Shown in pieces: positions 1-15,800 of a stretch of 64,000 bases of DNA. Source of the stretch: Acrasis kona (lineage: Eukaryota > Heterolobosea > Eutetramitea > Acrasida > Acrasidae); contig JAOPGA020000927.1 in the NCBI GenBank assembly GCA_026419775.2, positions 19,485 through 83,484 of the forward strand, in the 5' to 3' direction. The notes beneath the pieces were generated by a model. The model saw only the letters and a list, made by a program, of their open reading frames with translations. It had not been told where the DNA came from and did no database searches. The stretch's first letter is position 1. Every line of letters starts with the position of its first letter. The position numbers and the translations under genes were made by a program.

Positions 1-20
1 TGACACAATCCCAAAAATGG

Positions 21-746
21 ATGGAAAAATGTGACGTGCCGGTTGACAAGAAGAGTCCAAAAACTAAGACAAAAATTTATGGTCACTTTAATGAACTTTT
101 CAAATCATTCACGACAAGAAAATTAATCACCATGACCGGGCTGCACAACCAGAATCAATCTGCCATTGATGGACTCAATGAAACACCCGCATGCGCAATT
201 GTCATGTCGGGTGTCAACGGTTACCACGAAGAGGACTACGGAGACGTGGTGATTTATTCAGGACAGGGAGGAAGTGCAGAGGAGGACCAAACTTTAACGA
301 GATATAATTTGTCATTAGCTGAAAATAATAAACAAAACATTCCTGTGCGTCTAATAAGAAAAGATAGTGTAAAGTCTAAATATGCACCAGTAAGTGGTGT
401 GGGATACCGTTATGACGGTATATACTTCATAACGAAATATTGGTTTGAAAAAGTTGGTAAAAACCAAAGGATTGTCTATAAATTCCGTCTTGCTAGGGCT
501 CCTGGACAGGAATCAATTCCTATTCAAGAAAGTTTTAAAAGTAACGCAGAAGCACAGGTTGACTATGATACTTTGTTGATGCGAAGAAGCCTGAAAAGAG
601 AGAGTCAAACGCCGAAGAAGAAAAAAACTCCAGAGAAGAAGCAGATCCAAACATCAAATATTAAATTCGAGGATGAGAATGAGAAGGATGGGGAAAGTAA
701 AAAAAATGAGACGGAAGATGTTGACGAAGGTATTCCTATTTGGTAG
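21..746 (+). CDS. SRA-YDG domain protein, 5' end probably outside the window
   Basis: The SRA (SET and RING associated) fold of UHRF1- and ORTHRUS-type proteins binds methylated or hemimethylated DNA. Hallmarks are visible in order: GDVVIYSGQGG (about residues 74-84), the VRLIRK strand (about 110-115), and GYRYDGIYFI (about 128-137), which is the YDG signature. The rest is short: a basic and acidic Lys/Glu-rich tail from about residue 195 that looks like a nuclear tail, with no RING, PHD or SET domain. The first ATG is at 21, but the frame stays open to base 1, so an upstream exon or N-terminus may be missing. Chromatin or DNA-modification reader is the family inference; the enzyme it would serve is not in this window. 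Confidence 0.85.
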   Translation: MEKCDVPVDKKSPKTKTKIYGHFNELFKSFTTRKLITMTGLHNQNQSAIDGLNETPACAIVMSGVNGYHEEDYGDVVIYSGQGGSAEEDQTLTRYNLSLAENNKQNIPVRLIRKDSVKSKYAPVSGVGYRYDGIYFITKYWFEKVGKNQRIVYKFRLARAPGQESIPIQESFKSNAEAQVDYDTLLMRRSLKRESQTPKKKKTPEKKQIQTSNIKFEDENEKDGESKKNETEDVDEGIPIW

Positions 747-874
747 CTTTGATCGGGCTAATAAATTTTTATAAAAAGATCTTGATGTTTATTTTCCGTC
801 GTTGAAACCTATCAAACGTCAAAAAAAACGAGAAACGAATCATTTCCACAACAAAGAGCCCAAATTACAGACGA

Positions 875-3800
875 ATGGCACCATTCAAGTGCTTTGTAGT
901 CATTTCGCTTCTATTAGCAACCTTTAGTTATTTAGTGAACGCACAAGTTACAAACTATGCCTTGTCGTTCACACAAGGAAGTTATGTAAAGACACCTTCG
1001 AGCATTGTTAATAGCATTGAGTACCCTGTAACGATCGAGGCCTATGTAAGGCCGTCATCATACATGAACTTTTCTGGTGTGGCCGGGACGCTCAACGCCC
1101 AAGATTACGGGTTTGGCATCTTGCTACTTGACGGAAGTCCCGTGTTTGGAGTTGCAACGTTAGATGGATACCATCAAGTTACCACAAACAACGCTGTTCC
1201 GCTTAATGAATGGACTCATGTTGCAGGAATATATGATGGATATACATTGAGTATCTACGTGAACGCAGTTCTTGTAAATCAGACATTCGTCAACACTCCG
1301 CTACCAATCAAGACCGCATCTAGTTTAAGCTTCAATGTTGGCAATTTCCCAACAGAGTCTGATTTCGGGTTTGAAGGAGCCATAGATGAAGTTCGCGTAT
1401 GGAACAAGAGCATTTCACAACATGACATCATGACATTTTACACAACCCAACTTGATGGTTCTAACCCCAACTTGAACTCATTGAAGGTATACTATAATTT
1501 TAATGAAAAAAACGATACCAGTTATGAAGTTGTCGGTGCGGTAACCTATATTCCAAGTTGCTTCGGAAATACTTGTGTGACACCAACTTCAACCCAAAAC
1601 GCGACACCTACGCCTACTTTAGCCTCAACTACTAACCCGACCTCTACACCTACACAATCATTAGGGTCATCAACCCCAACATTTACATTTTCACCAACCG
1701 AAACACAAGTCCACGGATCCACTCCTACAACAACATTTAATTCGGAAACCATTTATTCCTCGATGACTCCAACATCTACTTTTACGGATACCAACTCTGC
1801 GACGCCGACACATTTACAAACTTTTGAGGCCAGTCAATTACCAACACCAACTCTGACGACATTAGTAACAGAAGAATTAACATTTTCACCAACGACTACA
1901 AGTATTCAAACAACAACTCCAACAACACAACCCACCGAAAATCCATCACAAACAGTCACACAAACTATCACATCTCCACCAACAACAGAGTCCATTACCC
2001 AAACACCAACTGCAACAATGGGAGAATCACCATCTTATACTCAAATGGAGATTTTGACAATGACTCCAACTCAAGTATCAACACCTTCTACTACACTAAC
2101 CTCAACGCCTAGTGAAAGTATAACACCAACGCCCTCTCAAACAACTTTTACACCTAGTGTAGAAATCACAACTACTTATTCGCCTGTTGTGGCCACTCCA
2201 ACATTTACACCAACCACATCATCACTCCCTACAGAAACACCAACAAGTACTCAAGTTGAATCTACTTCAACACCTACTGTAGCGGTCACTGATTCATTAG
2301 TACATACATCAACTCCTACAAACACTCCAACGCTAGATGTATCTAGTACAACTCCGACTCCTTCGTCAACTCGAGTTGATGTCGCTCGATCAAGTACATA
2401 TACACAGAGTGCTACTGCAACACCAACACTTGTTGATTTCAACACAGAGTCTTTAACTCCGACAGCGACTTCAAGTCACGCTAATGTGGTGACGAGTTCT
2501 GCACCAACACAAACGTTTGGAGCAACTCTTACGCCAACTAGCGTGGAAACAAATGTGCCTACTGTGAGTAGTTTCACATTAACTCCGAGTCAAACACCTA
2601 CGTTAACGACTGGAGTTGATGCTCCTACACCTAGTGCTAGTGGTAGTGTAACTCCTACGTTGATTTCGAGTCCAACGTTATCTCAAACTGAATCGTTAAC
2701 GTCGATTCCTACTCAAAGTATGACTGATACACCAACACAGGTTACAACACCTACTCCTTCGTTAACACCAACAAACACACCAACAATAGTTGTTACAAAG
2801 GCTACTGTGCCAACTCCAACACCTTCATTAACTGCAACAGATGCATTGTCGCCCACGTCTACTCCAACACTAACTAATACATTCACATCTACCCTAACAA
2901 CTACTCCAAGTGCCACCAACACAAGCACGCCAACTGCTACAGTACCAGTTATCGTGGACGCTTCATCTGATACATCAACCCCAACTGCCAATCCAACACT
3001 AGCACAGACTCCAACTTCCACGCCTACCTTGACTCCCACACCAACTTCAACTGAGACATCCACGCAGACAATAACAGCTACTCCAACACAAGCAACAACT
3101 CATATTACCACATCTACTCCAACACCAACACATTCAGCGACTTCTACTTCAACACCAACGCAGACGACAACAACATTACAGACGCCAACATCAACTCCTA
3201 CACCAACTGTGATACCCACTCAGATACCTGCTCTAACAGCTACCCCAACTCCAACCAATACTACACCCACTTTAGCAACTGTAGCAACTAATACTAGTAC
3301 AACAACTTCTACTGCAACTGTGACAGATGCACCAACAAGTACACCTACTCCAACACCAACCGCTCTTGTTACAAATACAACCGCACCTACTCCTACTGCG
3401 ACTGAAACATCAACAACAGCACCAACAGTTGTTGTTACAAACGGCACTGCGCCAACGCCAACACCTACGCCAACTCATGAATTGGATATTAACACAACTA
3501 CACCAACTGCAACGCCTGATCATACGGAGGTAACTACAAATACGACTACGCTGACATTAACGCCAACTCCTACACTAACTGCTACGCCTACGTTGACACC
3601 TACAGATACATCAAGTCATGTAGCTACTACAAATACAACTGTACCAACGCCTACAATCACTCCTTCATTGACACCAAATATTACACCGACTCCAACTGAC
3701 ACAACAACGGTTGATGTTACAAATACAACCGCACCTACTCCTACTGCAACAGAGACACATACTCCAACAGTAATTGTTGCAAACACTACTGCGCCAACAC

Positions 3801-6800
3801 TAACTCCCAACCCGACTGTTGAAGTAACCAATAGTATTGTACCCACCCCAGCACCCACTCCAACAACTGTAGCAACTAATACTAGTGCACCAACTTCTAG
3901 TTTAACTGTGACAGATACACTCACAAGTACACCTTCTCCAACTCCAACACCAACCATTGTTGCTACAAACACAACTGCGCCAACGCCTACTGCAACTGAA
4001 ACACCAACACCAACGGTTGTTACAAATACAACTGCACCTACTCCCACATCAACTGCTACTGAACATGCTACTAATACAACTGCACCAACTACAACACCTA
4101 CTGTTACAGAAACAAGTACACCAACTGCCACTCCAACAACTATTACAAATACAACTTCTCCAATACCTACACCCACTCCAACTGTAGAAGTCACCGATAC
4201 AATTGCACCCACGCCCACTCCAACGCCTACTATTAGCTTAACCAGTACAAGTGCACCTACTGCTACATCAACTGTAACTGAGACTTCAACACCGATGGAG
4301 ACAAATACCACTGCGCCAACTCCAACACCTACTTCAACTGTTGAAGTGACCAATACCACTATACCGACTGTAACTCCAACTCCTACACCAACTAATGAAT
4401 TGGTTACGAATACAACTACATCAACTGCTACACCGACGTTGACACCAACTGATGCCTCAACCCACGTAGCTACAAATACAAGTGCACCCACTCCAACTCC
4501 TACTGTTGTTGTTACCAACACAAGCTCACCAACTGCTACACCTACTCATACGGAGGCAACTACGAATACGACTACACCGACATTGACGCCGACTTCTACA
4601 CCAACCGTAGTAGTCACTAATACAAGTTCACCTACACCAACTGTAGTTGTAACAAATACATTGTCGCCCACGTCTACTTCAACACTAACTGATACACCCA
4701 CAACTACTCCAATACCTACTCCAAGTGCCACCAACACAAGCATGCCAACTGCTACAGTACCAGTTATCGTGGACTCTACTTCTAATACATCAACTCCAAC
4801 ACAAACACCAACACAGACTCCATCTCCCACGTCTACCTTGACCCCCACTCCAACTGACATACCTACGTTGACACAAACACCCAATCCAACGCAAACACCA
4901 ACACAGACTCCGATTCAAACCCAAACATCAACTCCAACTTCAACGCCAACACAGATACCAACTCCTACTGAGACACCCACTCAGACACTAACTCCTACTT
5001 TAAATACTACGCCTACACCAACTCTAACTCTAACTCCTATGCCTACTCAAACACCCGCTCCCACAGAAACGCCAACACAAACGTCTACACAAACACAAAC
5101 AGCTATTCCAACTCAAACACCTACAGCAACTCCTACTATAACGCCAACTCAGACTCAAACACCAACTCCAACTTTTACTGAGACACTCACCCAAACACCT
5201 ACCCTAACAGTTACTCCCACAACAACTCCAACTGAAACACCCACCCAAACACCTACTCAAACATCAACTTTAAATCCCACACTAACCGCTACGCCTACGT
5301 TGACACCTACAGATACCCCAAGTCATGTAGCTACCAATATGAGTGCACCAACTCCTACTGTTGTTGTTACCAACACAAGTACACCAACTGCTACACCTAC
5401 TCTTATGGAGGTATCTACGAATACGACTACACCTACATCGACGTCAACTCCTATATCAACTGTAGTTGTAACAAATACATCGTCTACTTCTACCCTAACT
5501 CCTACTCCAACTGCTACGAATACAAGTTCGCCAACATCTACAACGACAGTCGCAGAATCTTCTTATACATCAACTCCTACTTCAACATCATCTTCTACCC
5601 CAACAGGGACACCAACACAAACACCAACCTCTACGACCATCGTGATCCCTACACAGAGTACAAGTACAGATGTATCAACTCCAATACCTACACCTACACC
5701 GAGTTCAAGTTCAGATACATCAACTCCAACACATGTATCTAGTTCGACTGTTGCATCAAGTACATTTACACCAGTCGTGTCATCAACAGAGACATTGGGA
5801 CAAACTGAGACTCCAACATCTTCTCATAGAGATACAGAGACGTCGACGCCTACACCAACAAGTGGGATAACAAACACCGTTGAGATGACTTTGACACCAA
5901 CTGTAACCCAAACGGCAACTCTTGTACAAACGCCTACGTCTACGCCAACTGATGTAGTCACTAATATACCAACACATGTACCAACTACTTTTAATCCAAC
6001 TCCTACTAGTGAAATTACAGTAGAATCGATCCCTACATCAAGTCCATCAGTTACAAGTAGTTATACTCCGACATTAACTGATACGGCAACACCTACTAGT
6101 GGTTTAACAGTGTTAACTACGGAAACATCAACTCCTACAGCCACCCAAACCATATATGATACAGCCACCCAAACATCTCTAACGCCAGCCACTGTAATAC
6201 CAACTACAACAGAGTTGTCAACTGCTACTCAAATAATAAGTGATACAGTCACACCCACTGCAACACCCACCATAAGTAGCACTCCAACTGCAACAATCAC
6301 AGAAGTAACTTCTACTACGACTTTTACTGCAACATCATCAGATACACCAACTGCTACACTCACTACTAGCACACAAACTCTGACAGAAACACAATCTTCA
6401 ACATTGACTTCTACACCCATTTCAACTCCAACATCAACTACACCTATTTCTACAACTGCTACATCAACTGTAACATTAACTACTTCAGCTTCAACGCCGA
6501 CATACAGTAGTTCATCCACTCAAACTTCGACATACACACCCACTCCATCACAGCAATCTACATACAGCGCCACTCCTACTCATGTTAACGTCGCTACTAA
6601 CACAGCTACGCCTACTTTGACTCGCACTGATACTCAAACAGTTACTCCTACAGATTCAATCACCCCTACATTGACGTCCACTCCTACATCAAGTCCATCA
6701 CAAACATCTACAACTACATGTACTCCAACTCCATCGTCAACTACAACGCCCACTGATACATCGACGCCCACATACACTTCATCTCCACAAACCTCTACTC

Positions 6801-9800
6801 CTACGTTAATTCAAGTAAATACTGATACAAATACATCGACGCCTACTATGACACCAAGTTCAACATCTACGCCAACAATTACTCCCACAACAACAGTTGA
6901 TGTTACAAATACAACTAGTGCAGCTCCAACTTTAACAAATGTACAAACACCTACTGCAACGTTAATCAACAATTCGAAAACTCCTACTCCCACACCTACA
7001 ATTACTCCATCACAAACCTCAACTCCAACAGCTACAAATGCAGCTACTGCTACTTTAACGGCTACACAAACACCAACAATTATCACCACCAACGCAACTA
7101 CTTCTGCCTCACCAACTATAACAAACACACAAACACAAACTCCAACTCCATCAACAATTATAACAAATTCAACTACATCCAGTTCCACTCCAACTCCAAC
7201 GTCTACTAATTCGAACACACCATCATCTACTCCCACTCCAACACCTACAACTAGATGTAAAATCGCAGCGACATTACGATTTGCATTCGATGATCACACA
7301 TATGGAGTATCTCTGAATGGAATCAACGTACTAAACGCAACTAACGCCAATTACAATCAAATTCAAGACCTAAACATCACTACCAGTCCAAATGACATTT
7401 TATCAATATTTGGTAATAATGATATTGATACTGGTATATTAGTTGCCCAATTAACAGTCACAACCAATACCAGTTCCATATTGACATTGACTGGTAGTGA
7501 GTGGTACTGTACCAACTCTGCAAGCGCTGATAAGAATAATAACTTTTCGAGCTTTACACCGAGCGTGATACTTGGTAAGAACGAATATTCTAGTATATCG
7601 AGTAATGCTATGAGAATTACTTATCAGTCGAATTATATTGGTGACTACATGTGTAAGACTAGATTGAATTTTGGATGTGTGTCGACATCAGCTAGTGTTT
7701 CTACTCCTACTGGTTCAGTGGTTGGAACGTCCACACCGACTGCTACGCCAGTGGTGACTGTTACAAACACAGTGCTACCAACATTGACACAAACACCTAC
7801 ATCGACACCAACATTAACACCTACTCCTACTTCAACGTTGAAACCGACCGTAACACCAACGGCATCTCCAACATCTACTCCAACTCAAACACCCACATCA
7901 ACACCCACCGCGACTTTAACTCAAACACCTATTCAAACACCAACATTAATATCAACTAATTCTCCGACATTAACGCCTACTCCAACTATTACACCAACAC
8001 TCACTTCAACGCAGATACCCACACCTAGTTTAACACCAACGGAGACACCAACATTAACTTCAACACCAACTGTTACAAATATTCCAATAAGTACATTTAC
8101 TACAACGATTACGTCAACTCCAACAATGACTCCAACCACAACATCATCCCCCACTCCAACTCCTACATATAGCGTCATCACACCTACACAAATACCAACA
8201 GCAATTACTACATACTTCTTAACACTCACACCAACACCTACCCCCACACCCACCACAACTCCAACGAATATACCTACCCCCACACCTACCTCTACTCCAA
8301 TCATACTCCCATCATATGGTGTTCAATTCAATGGAATCAATTCAACCGTTATAGCACCACCCTCTCCTTACATCAACAACTTGACTTTTACAATGACGAT
8401 CGAATCGTGGATCAATCCAAATGCATTACCAACCAATTCTCCCCTCTACTCACCTATCGCTGGTAACTACTTATCCGATTCAAGCAGTGGAATTCAATTA
8501 TGTATCTTCAACGGTCATTTATCTCTTTTATTATTTGTGGATGGAGGTATTCTTCAATCAGTTGCTGCTACATCATACATACCTCTCGATACATGGTCAC
8601 ATGTAGCAGGTACCTACAACGGAGACACACTTTCTCTTTTCGTCAATGGAACGCTATCAAATACAGCCACTGTTACTACGCCTGCTCCTCAAAAGAGAAA
8701 CGTAGATACTGGTTCATTACATTCCCTAAGTAATACGCCTACGGCTCCATTTAACATAGGATACATGAATAGAGGTGGCGATAGATACTTTAGTGGAGAA
8801 TTAGATAACATTAGAGTTTGGAATCGAGAATTATCGGTAGATGATTTGAAATTATCGATGAGTAGCGGTCATGTACCATCTGGGTTGAATGAGGGATTAA
8901 TGGCTTCATTTGACTTTGATGAAATGTCGTTAAGGGATGGATCGGTTTATCAAAATGATGCAGTTGGGAATCAAATTAATTTTGTACAAGTTGATTGTGT
9001 GGTGATGGGTAATTGTAAGGCGAGTGATTCTATTCCGACTGCTACTCCTGTTGTTGGTCAGGAATCTACTGGAGCACCGACGATGGAGAGTACGTATGGA
9101 CCTGTATTGAGTGATCCTACATCAACACCGATAATGGCGCCGACATTTACGCCATCATTGACTCCTACTAGTGTTGCTTCGACAGAAATATTTACTGATA
9201 CACAAGTTTCGACTCCGATGTTGACAACTACTGCTACTCAGACATTTACTCCAGTGTACACACCGACGCCCACGGTATCGAATGTATTGTCATTAACTAG
9301 TACATTAACGAATACTCCATTACCTACAACATCTACACCAATTACTTCACAAACACCTACTGTATCACCAACAATGACCATCGCAGATACACCTACACCT
9401 AGTGTTGAATCATTGTCGACATCAACTCCAACACCAACTGCTACCGTCACAACGACTAGTACATCAACTACTATAACACCTAGTTTATTACCAACTCCAA
9501 CTATTGCATCAACTACTCAACAACCAACTACTTCTACTCCTACATCAACTCCAACTTTAACATCTACACCATCACAGATATTTACTCCTACCACAACTTT
9601 AACGACAACTCCTACTTTAGCGCCTACTTCAGAATCGACATCCACTCCCACTCCTACGCCCACTCTCACGCGTACTCCAACACCGACACCCACTCCCACA
9701 CCCAGTCCTACTCCAATACCTGTTTCAAATGCTACATCGGTATCTGTACCGACACCAACACCTACATTATCACCAACAACCACTCCAGCACCAACACCTG

Positions 9801-12800
9801 CTGATGCTACTAATTCAACTCTAATACCTATATCCACACCAACAACACCAATTACAACAAATAGAGATACATCTACATTGACTCCAACATCATCTTCCAC
9901 TGTTACCAATACTCCTACATCAACTGTGGTATCAACTAATACATCTACCCCAACACAGATTCTAACCTCAAATCAAACGCCTACTCCTTCAGCTATTCCA
10001 ACGTCTACACCCACTCAAACATCGACACTTGCTTCAAATATAACATCAACTCCTGTCTCGACACAGACAACTACTTCAACGTCCACTCCAACATCAACTG
10101 ATACACTCTCTCCAATAACGACTAATACAACTACACTTGCTTCTAGTCCTACTAGTACAAGCACTTCTACTTCAACACCCATACCTACTGTTACAAATAG
10201 TACAAGCACTCCTACTTCAGTACCCTCTCCTACACCAATACTGACTTCGACCACTAGTCAAACGCCCACACCAACGTCAGAGCATGTTTCTAATGCAACA
10301 TCAACTTTGACACCAACAATAGAAACTAATACAACTGCACCTATATCATCTTCAACACCTACTTCAACAATGGGAACTAATACAAATACACCTACTGCAA
10401 CTCCAACTGATGCAATTACATCTACACCAACTCCAGTTGATTTGCAAACCAATGCAAGTACCCCTACTTCTACACCAACAATTACAAGTACATCAGCGGT
10501 TGCAAATACAAGTACACCTACTTCAACTCCCACAGCAACGTTGGTAACAACACCAACTGTAACAAATACGAGTGTACCAACATCAACTCCAATTACATCC
10601 GCAACTACAACCAATACAATCACTCCAACACCAACTGAAGTATCAACCAACTCATCGACGCCTACACCTTCACCTACTCCAACAGTAGATATTACTAAAA
10701 CATCATCACCTACTCCTACTCCGGTTGCAGTGGTTACCAACACAAGTACAATCACACCTACCCCCACACCAATTGTCGCACAAACTAATACAAGTACTCC
10801 TACTTCAGTACCAACCGTAACAACTACATTAACAAATACTAGTACTCCTACATCAACTCCCACTCCATCTGCAGTCGTTACAAATACATCCACACCTTCA
10901 CCTACTCCAACTGTAGGTATAACAAGTACGACGTCACCTACTCCCACACCTACAAGTGTTATAGAAGTTACTAACACGACTACACCAACAGCTACACCAA
11001 CACCAACTGTAACAAATACGAGTACACCAATTCCAACTCCAATTACATCCGCAACCACAACCAATACACTAACACCCACTTCTCCACCTACTACCACATT
11101 AGATGTCACAAACACATCATCACCTACTCCTACTCCGGTTGCAGTGGTCACAAACACAAGTACAATAACACCTACCACCACACCAATTGTCGTACAAACT
11201 AATACAAGTACACCAACACCTACCCCCACACCAACTGGCATACAAACTAATACAAGTACTCCTACTTCAATACCAACCGTAACAACTACATTAACAAATA
11301 CTAGTACTCCCACATCAACTCCCACTCCATCTGCAATCGCTACTAACACATCCGCATCTTCACCTACCCCAACTGTAGGTATCACGAATACGACATCACC
11401 CACACCCACACCCACTGTTATAGAAGTTACTAACACGACTACACCAACGGCAACTCCTACACATACAGAAATAACTACAAACTCATCGACTCCAACACCA
11501 TCATCATTTGTTACCAACACAACTTTATCAACACCAACTTCCACACATGTTGCTACAAATACATCAACATCTACTCCAACACCAACACCTACTCCAACAA
11601 ACGTATCAAATACAAGTAGTATACCCACTGCTACACCTACTATTACACTAAACACAACAGTACCAGTTCCTACTCCAACGTTAATCACCACCAATACAAC
11701 TACACCAACTGCAACACCAACACCCGCTCTTATACCCACAAACACAAGTGCACCAACAATAACAAACACTCCAACACCATTACCAACCACACTCACTCCC
11801 ACACCCTCATTTACACCAAAAGTAATCATTGATTCCGATTTCAATTACATCTGTATCAACTCCACCATTCACTTATCTCTCTCGGTTATAAACAGCGGTA
11901 ACACCCTAGCCATAGTTTTATTAGAAACAAATTATCTAAATAGCTCAGCAACGATAGTTCCAGCAACTAATCAATCCGTTATAGTATTGGATAAAGTATC
12001 GATCGGTATATTTAATATATCGATCGATGATGGAAATTCAATTCCGAAGATTTATCGATTATTAATTGCTTATCAGTCGATTGATTATAGTGTTATTGTG
12101 AACGTAATGAATGGAACGTTACCTCCAGTTGATTGTAGAGTTTATTCTAATCAAACAAATACTCCTACACCGACTCCTTTGGTTATTGGTACTTTACTAC
12201 CAATTGGAACATCTGTGGTTACAAATAGACCTACGCCTACACCTGTGGTTGTAGTTACAAACACAAGTAGACCAACTTCAACTCCTACACCAAGTGATAC
12301 TCCCATACCTACACCTCCACCAGTTGTTGTGGTTACAAACACAAGTAGACCAACTGCAGCACCTACACCAAGTGTTACTCCCACACCAACACCTGTAGTT
12401 GTAGTTACAAATACAAGTAGACCAACTTCAACTCCTACGCCAACGCCAATTCTTATCAAACCATCAACTTTTACTCCAACACCCACACCAACTACAATTC
12501 ATTCATGTTTCAACACATCTTCACAATCACCTCAAGTTTGTTCTTCACACGGCACTTGTACCTCTCAAGATTTCTGTATCTGTAACGAACAATACACTGG
12601 TCAATTATGTAACATTCCAATATGTTACTCCATAAGTGCAACCGATCCAACCGTATGTTCGTCACAAGGTACTTGTCAATTACCAAATCAATGCCAATGC
12701 AATTCGACCGAAATTTATGGTCAAGAATGCGAAAATTATTTGAGTCGATTATGGAACTTTAATAATGCCGGTAATGGTCTCGTCGGTAAATTTTACAATC

Positions 12801-15800
12801 GAGATGAAAATTTAATTTTTGAAAAATTTGTAAAAATCAAAGTGAATTGTAATGATGTATTGGGCGTCGATTCTAGATTTGGGGTCACCTCTCCTAACTG
12901 TTACTACACCAGAATTTCAAAATTCGATTCTCAATTCGAATTAATTTTCGGATCGAATGCAACGTTGGGAATTGGATCTATCGTTCAATTTATCAAATCG
13001 AATCAAAACGCTAGCGTCACGATATTACCGCCAATAAGTGCTACTCAACCGTACGTTCAAGTCGTATCGCCGACCAACGACATCATTGGCGTTTGCACGG
13101 GTACGATCGTCACGTTAGATGGTTCTGGATCGAATTCCATCGATGGTAGATCTTTGAAATTTAAATGGACCATCAATGACACTAATTTGAATAATGGTCA
13201 ACTTGGAGATTTGACAAGCTCCACTTTGAGTTTCAACTCGAATCAAACTGTAATAGGTGTCAGTTATGCATTCACGTTGACCGTGACCAACTTTTTGAAT
13301 GCATCTTCTAGCGTTACAAAAGTTCTTACAAAAGTAAATTCTGCAGTTCCGGTCATTATTGTAAGTGGCACGTTGAATAGAACATGGGCTCGAACTCAAC
13401 CAAATACGATTCAAGTCGGTGCTTCGGTTTGTACAGGAGAAGCGGTAACTTACCTTTGGTCAATCCAATCATCACCAGTCGCTAGTTTCTCGTTCAGTCA
13501 ACCACCCACTAGTAACTTTATTTACTTTAACAAGTTGACCTTACCTCAAATACAAGGAACGTATGTATTTAGAATAACGGTTACTACATTATCTGGGTTG
13601 AGTGCAAGTCAAGATATTACAGTAGCGGTCGAATTGTCCAAATTAACGGCTGCGATCGTTGGAGGTAATGCTCCCATTACAACGTTGGCTGGAGCGTTGA
13701 AATTAGTTTCTGGTTCGACCGATCCGGATCAGATTACAACGGAACAGTCGACTTTTGCATGGACTTGTTCATCTGGAGACGACGGCATCAGTACGTGTCC
13801 AGTTGGGTTGACTGAATTTTTATCAACTTCGAATTCTGCATCATTGACCTATCCTGGTGCCGTTCCAACTGGTAAATACACCTTTGGGTTGACTTACTCC
13901 ATTGGATCTAGATCCTCTTCTACATCAGTTACAATCACTGTAGTTCCCGCTGACTTCCCGTTAGCTACCATCAATACCATCGTGCCATCTACGATAAACT
14001 CTGCTGATAAGTTGATCATCATTGGTGGTATCAAATCAACTAGTACTCAATCCAAACTCATTTGGAGCGTAATGAATACTGATACCAAAACTGTATTTTT
14101 AGATTTTGTAACAGTCGGTTCTTCGCTTGTGATTTATCCTAATGCATTAACTCAGGGACGTAATTATGCATTTACATTAACTGCTACAAATGAATATGGT
14201 TCAACTAGTGCATCAGCAACTACTTTTGTAAACTCCGCTCCAATTCCTGGTTCTTGTACTTTGAGTCCACCTACGGGAATAAGCGGCAGCGTGTTTACTG
14301 TAAAATGTACGAAATGGATAAGCACATCTGATATGAACTACAAGTATGAAGTTGACACTGGAGATGGAACAGGTTACACTACTTTTGTAAACTACAATCA
14401 AGCATCGAGCGCAAATTTGAAACTACCATCTGGTAACTACAATAACGATAATGGAGTGTTGATAAGAATTACTGGTATGGACACTTACAAAAGCTTTGCA
14501 TCTACAGTGATTTCAGCTAGCATTACGCCTGGCTCCAAAACTTGATTTAGCCTTCCATCTCACCAGCGGCTTTGGCCAGCAAATTGGATCTGAGTGGACA
14601 AACGCCTGAAGAAGCTGGTCAGAGCATTTTGAGCGTCATTTCTACATTACCGCTCGCTAGTGCTGCTTTTGATTGTAGATCAAAAACAAACGCTTGTAAT
14701 TCAAATGGAGATTGTGTAGCTTCGACTGGTTCTTGTAACTGTCACACTGGTTATTATGGAACTGATTGTTTATTAACTGGCGAGACATTAGCAGTGATGC
14801 AAAATACAATTAAAACAGCTTATGGTAATTATTTAGCTAGCGTGAACTGCGATGCGGCTAGAGCAGCTGGATTCAATGTTCCTAGCGATTGCGTCAGCGC
14901 TCCGTTGGATGCCGATACCATGGACATGCAAGTCGGTGTCACTAGCGGAGTGATGAGTGACCCGAGCAGTGCATCTGGATCTACAATTGTTAGTGTTTTA
15001 TCGACGCTAAATAGCTACTTGAAGTCATCGAGCGTTGGTATCGTAGATTTTAACAAGTATGGTGTTATATTGGGAGGTGTCACTAGTTATATCAACAGTA
15101 GAGCTTATTCTAGAGTAGCTAGTACTGCTCGTAGTTTAAATAACGAACAAAAGGAAATTGCAAATGTAGCTAGTTCAACTATGACGTTTATATCATCTAG
15201 ATTAATTAGCGATAGTTTACCAGGTGAAGCACCAATTTCATTAGCTATGCAGGGCACAACCATTGTAGCTCAAAGTCAATCATCATCTGGATTAAACAGT
15301 CAACTCAATTACACTATACCCAACGGAGGTCTCAACAGCAGCGCTGCTATTTCTCTCAATGGAGATTTAGCCAAAGACAGTACCGTAGTAGACTCCATTA
15401 CAAATACTTCAAGATCAATTTCAACAACCGATACTTTGAGCGTAAACATAGCCTTGTATGCATTCAATCCATTCTCCTATGTATCGGATTCTTCGGTCAA
15501 CTTGACCAGTAGTGTACTCAGCATGAGCGTATTGACCAACAACGGAAGTAACATTCGAGTGTATAACACTACCAAACCAATCACGTTGACTATCCCAGGT
15601 ACCTTCAACGTATCGCTCTACAGCACAAATACTAGCTCGCTCAAAAACGGTAGCTGGGTACCTACACCCGTATGTGCCTACTGGGATATTTTTACAAACT
15701 CTTGGCAAACTGATGGTGTCAAACTCATAAGCTTTAGTCAGAATGCTGTTGTATGTCAAGCTAATCACTTGACTGATTTTAGCGTGCAACAACTACTGGT

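Noticed and set aside
10258-11844. 528-codon minus-strand Val/Gly-rich ORF, and similar ones at 3616-4521, 4546-4884, 6811-7236 and 9517-9909
   Set aside because: They are exact complements of the Thr/Pro/Ser repeat codons, have no domain or signal peptide, and exist only because TGT, AGT and GGT triplets avoid stops.
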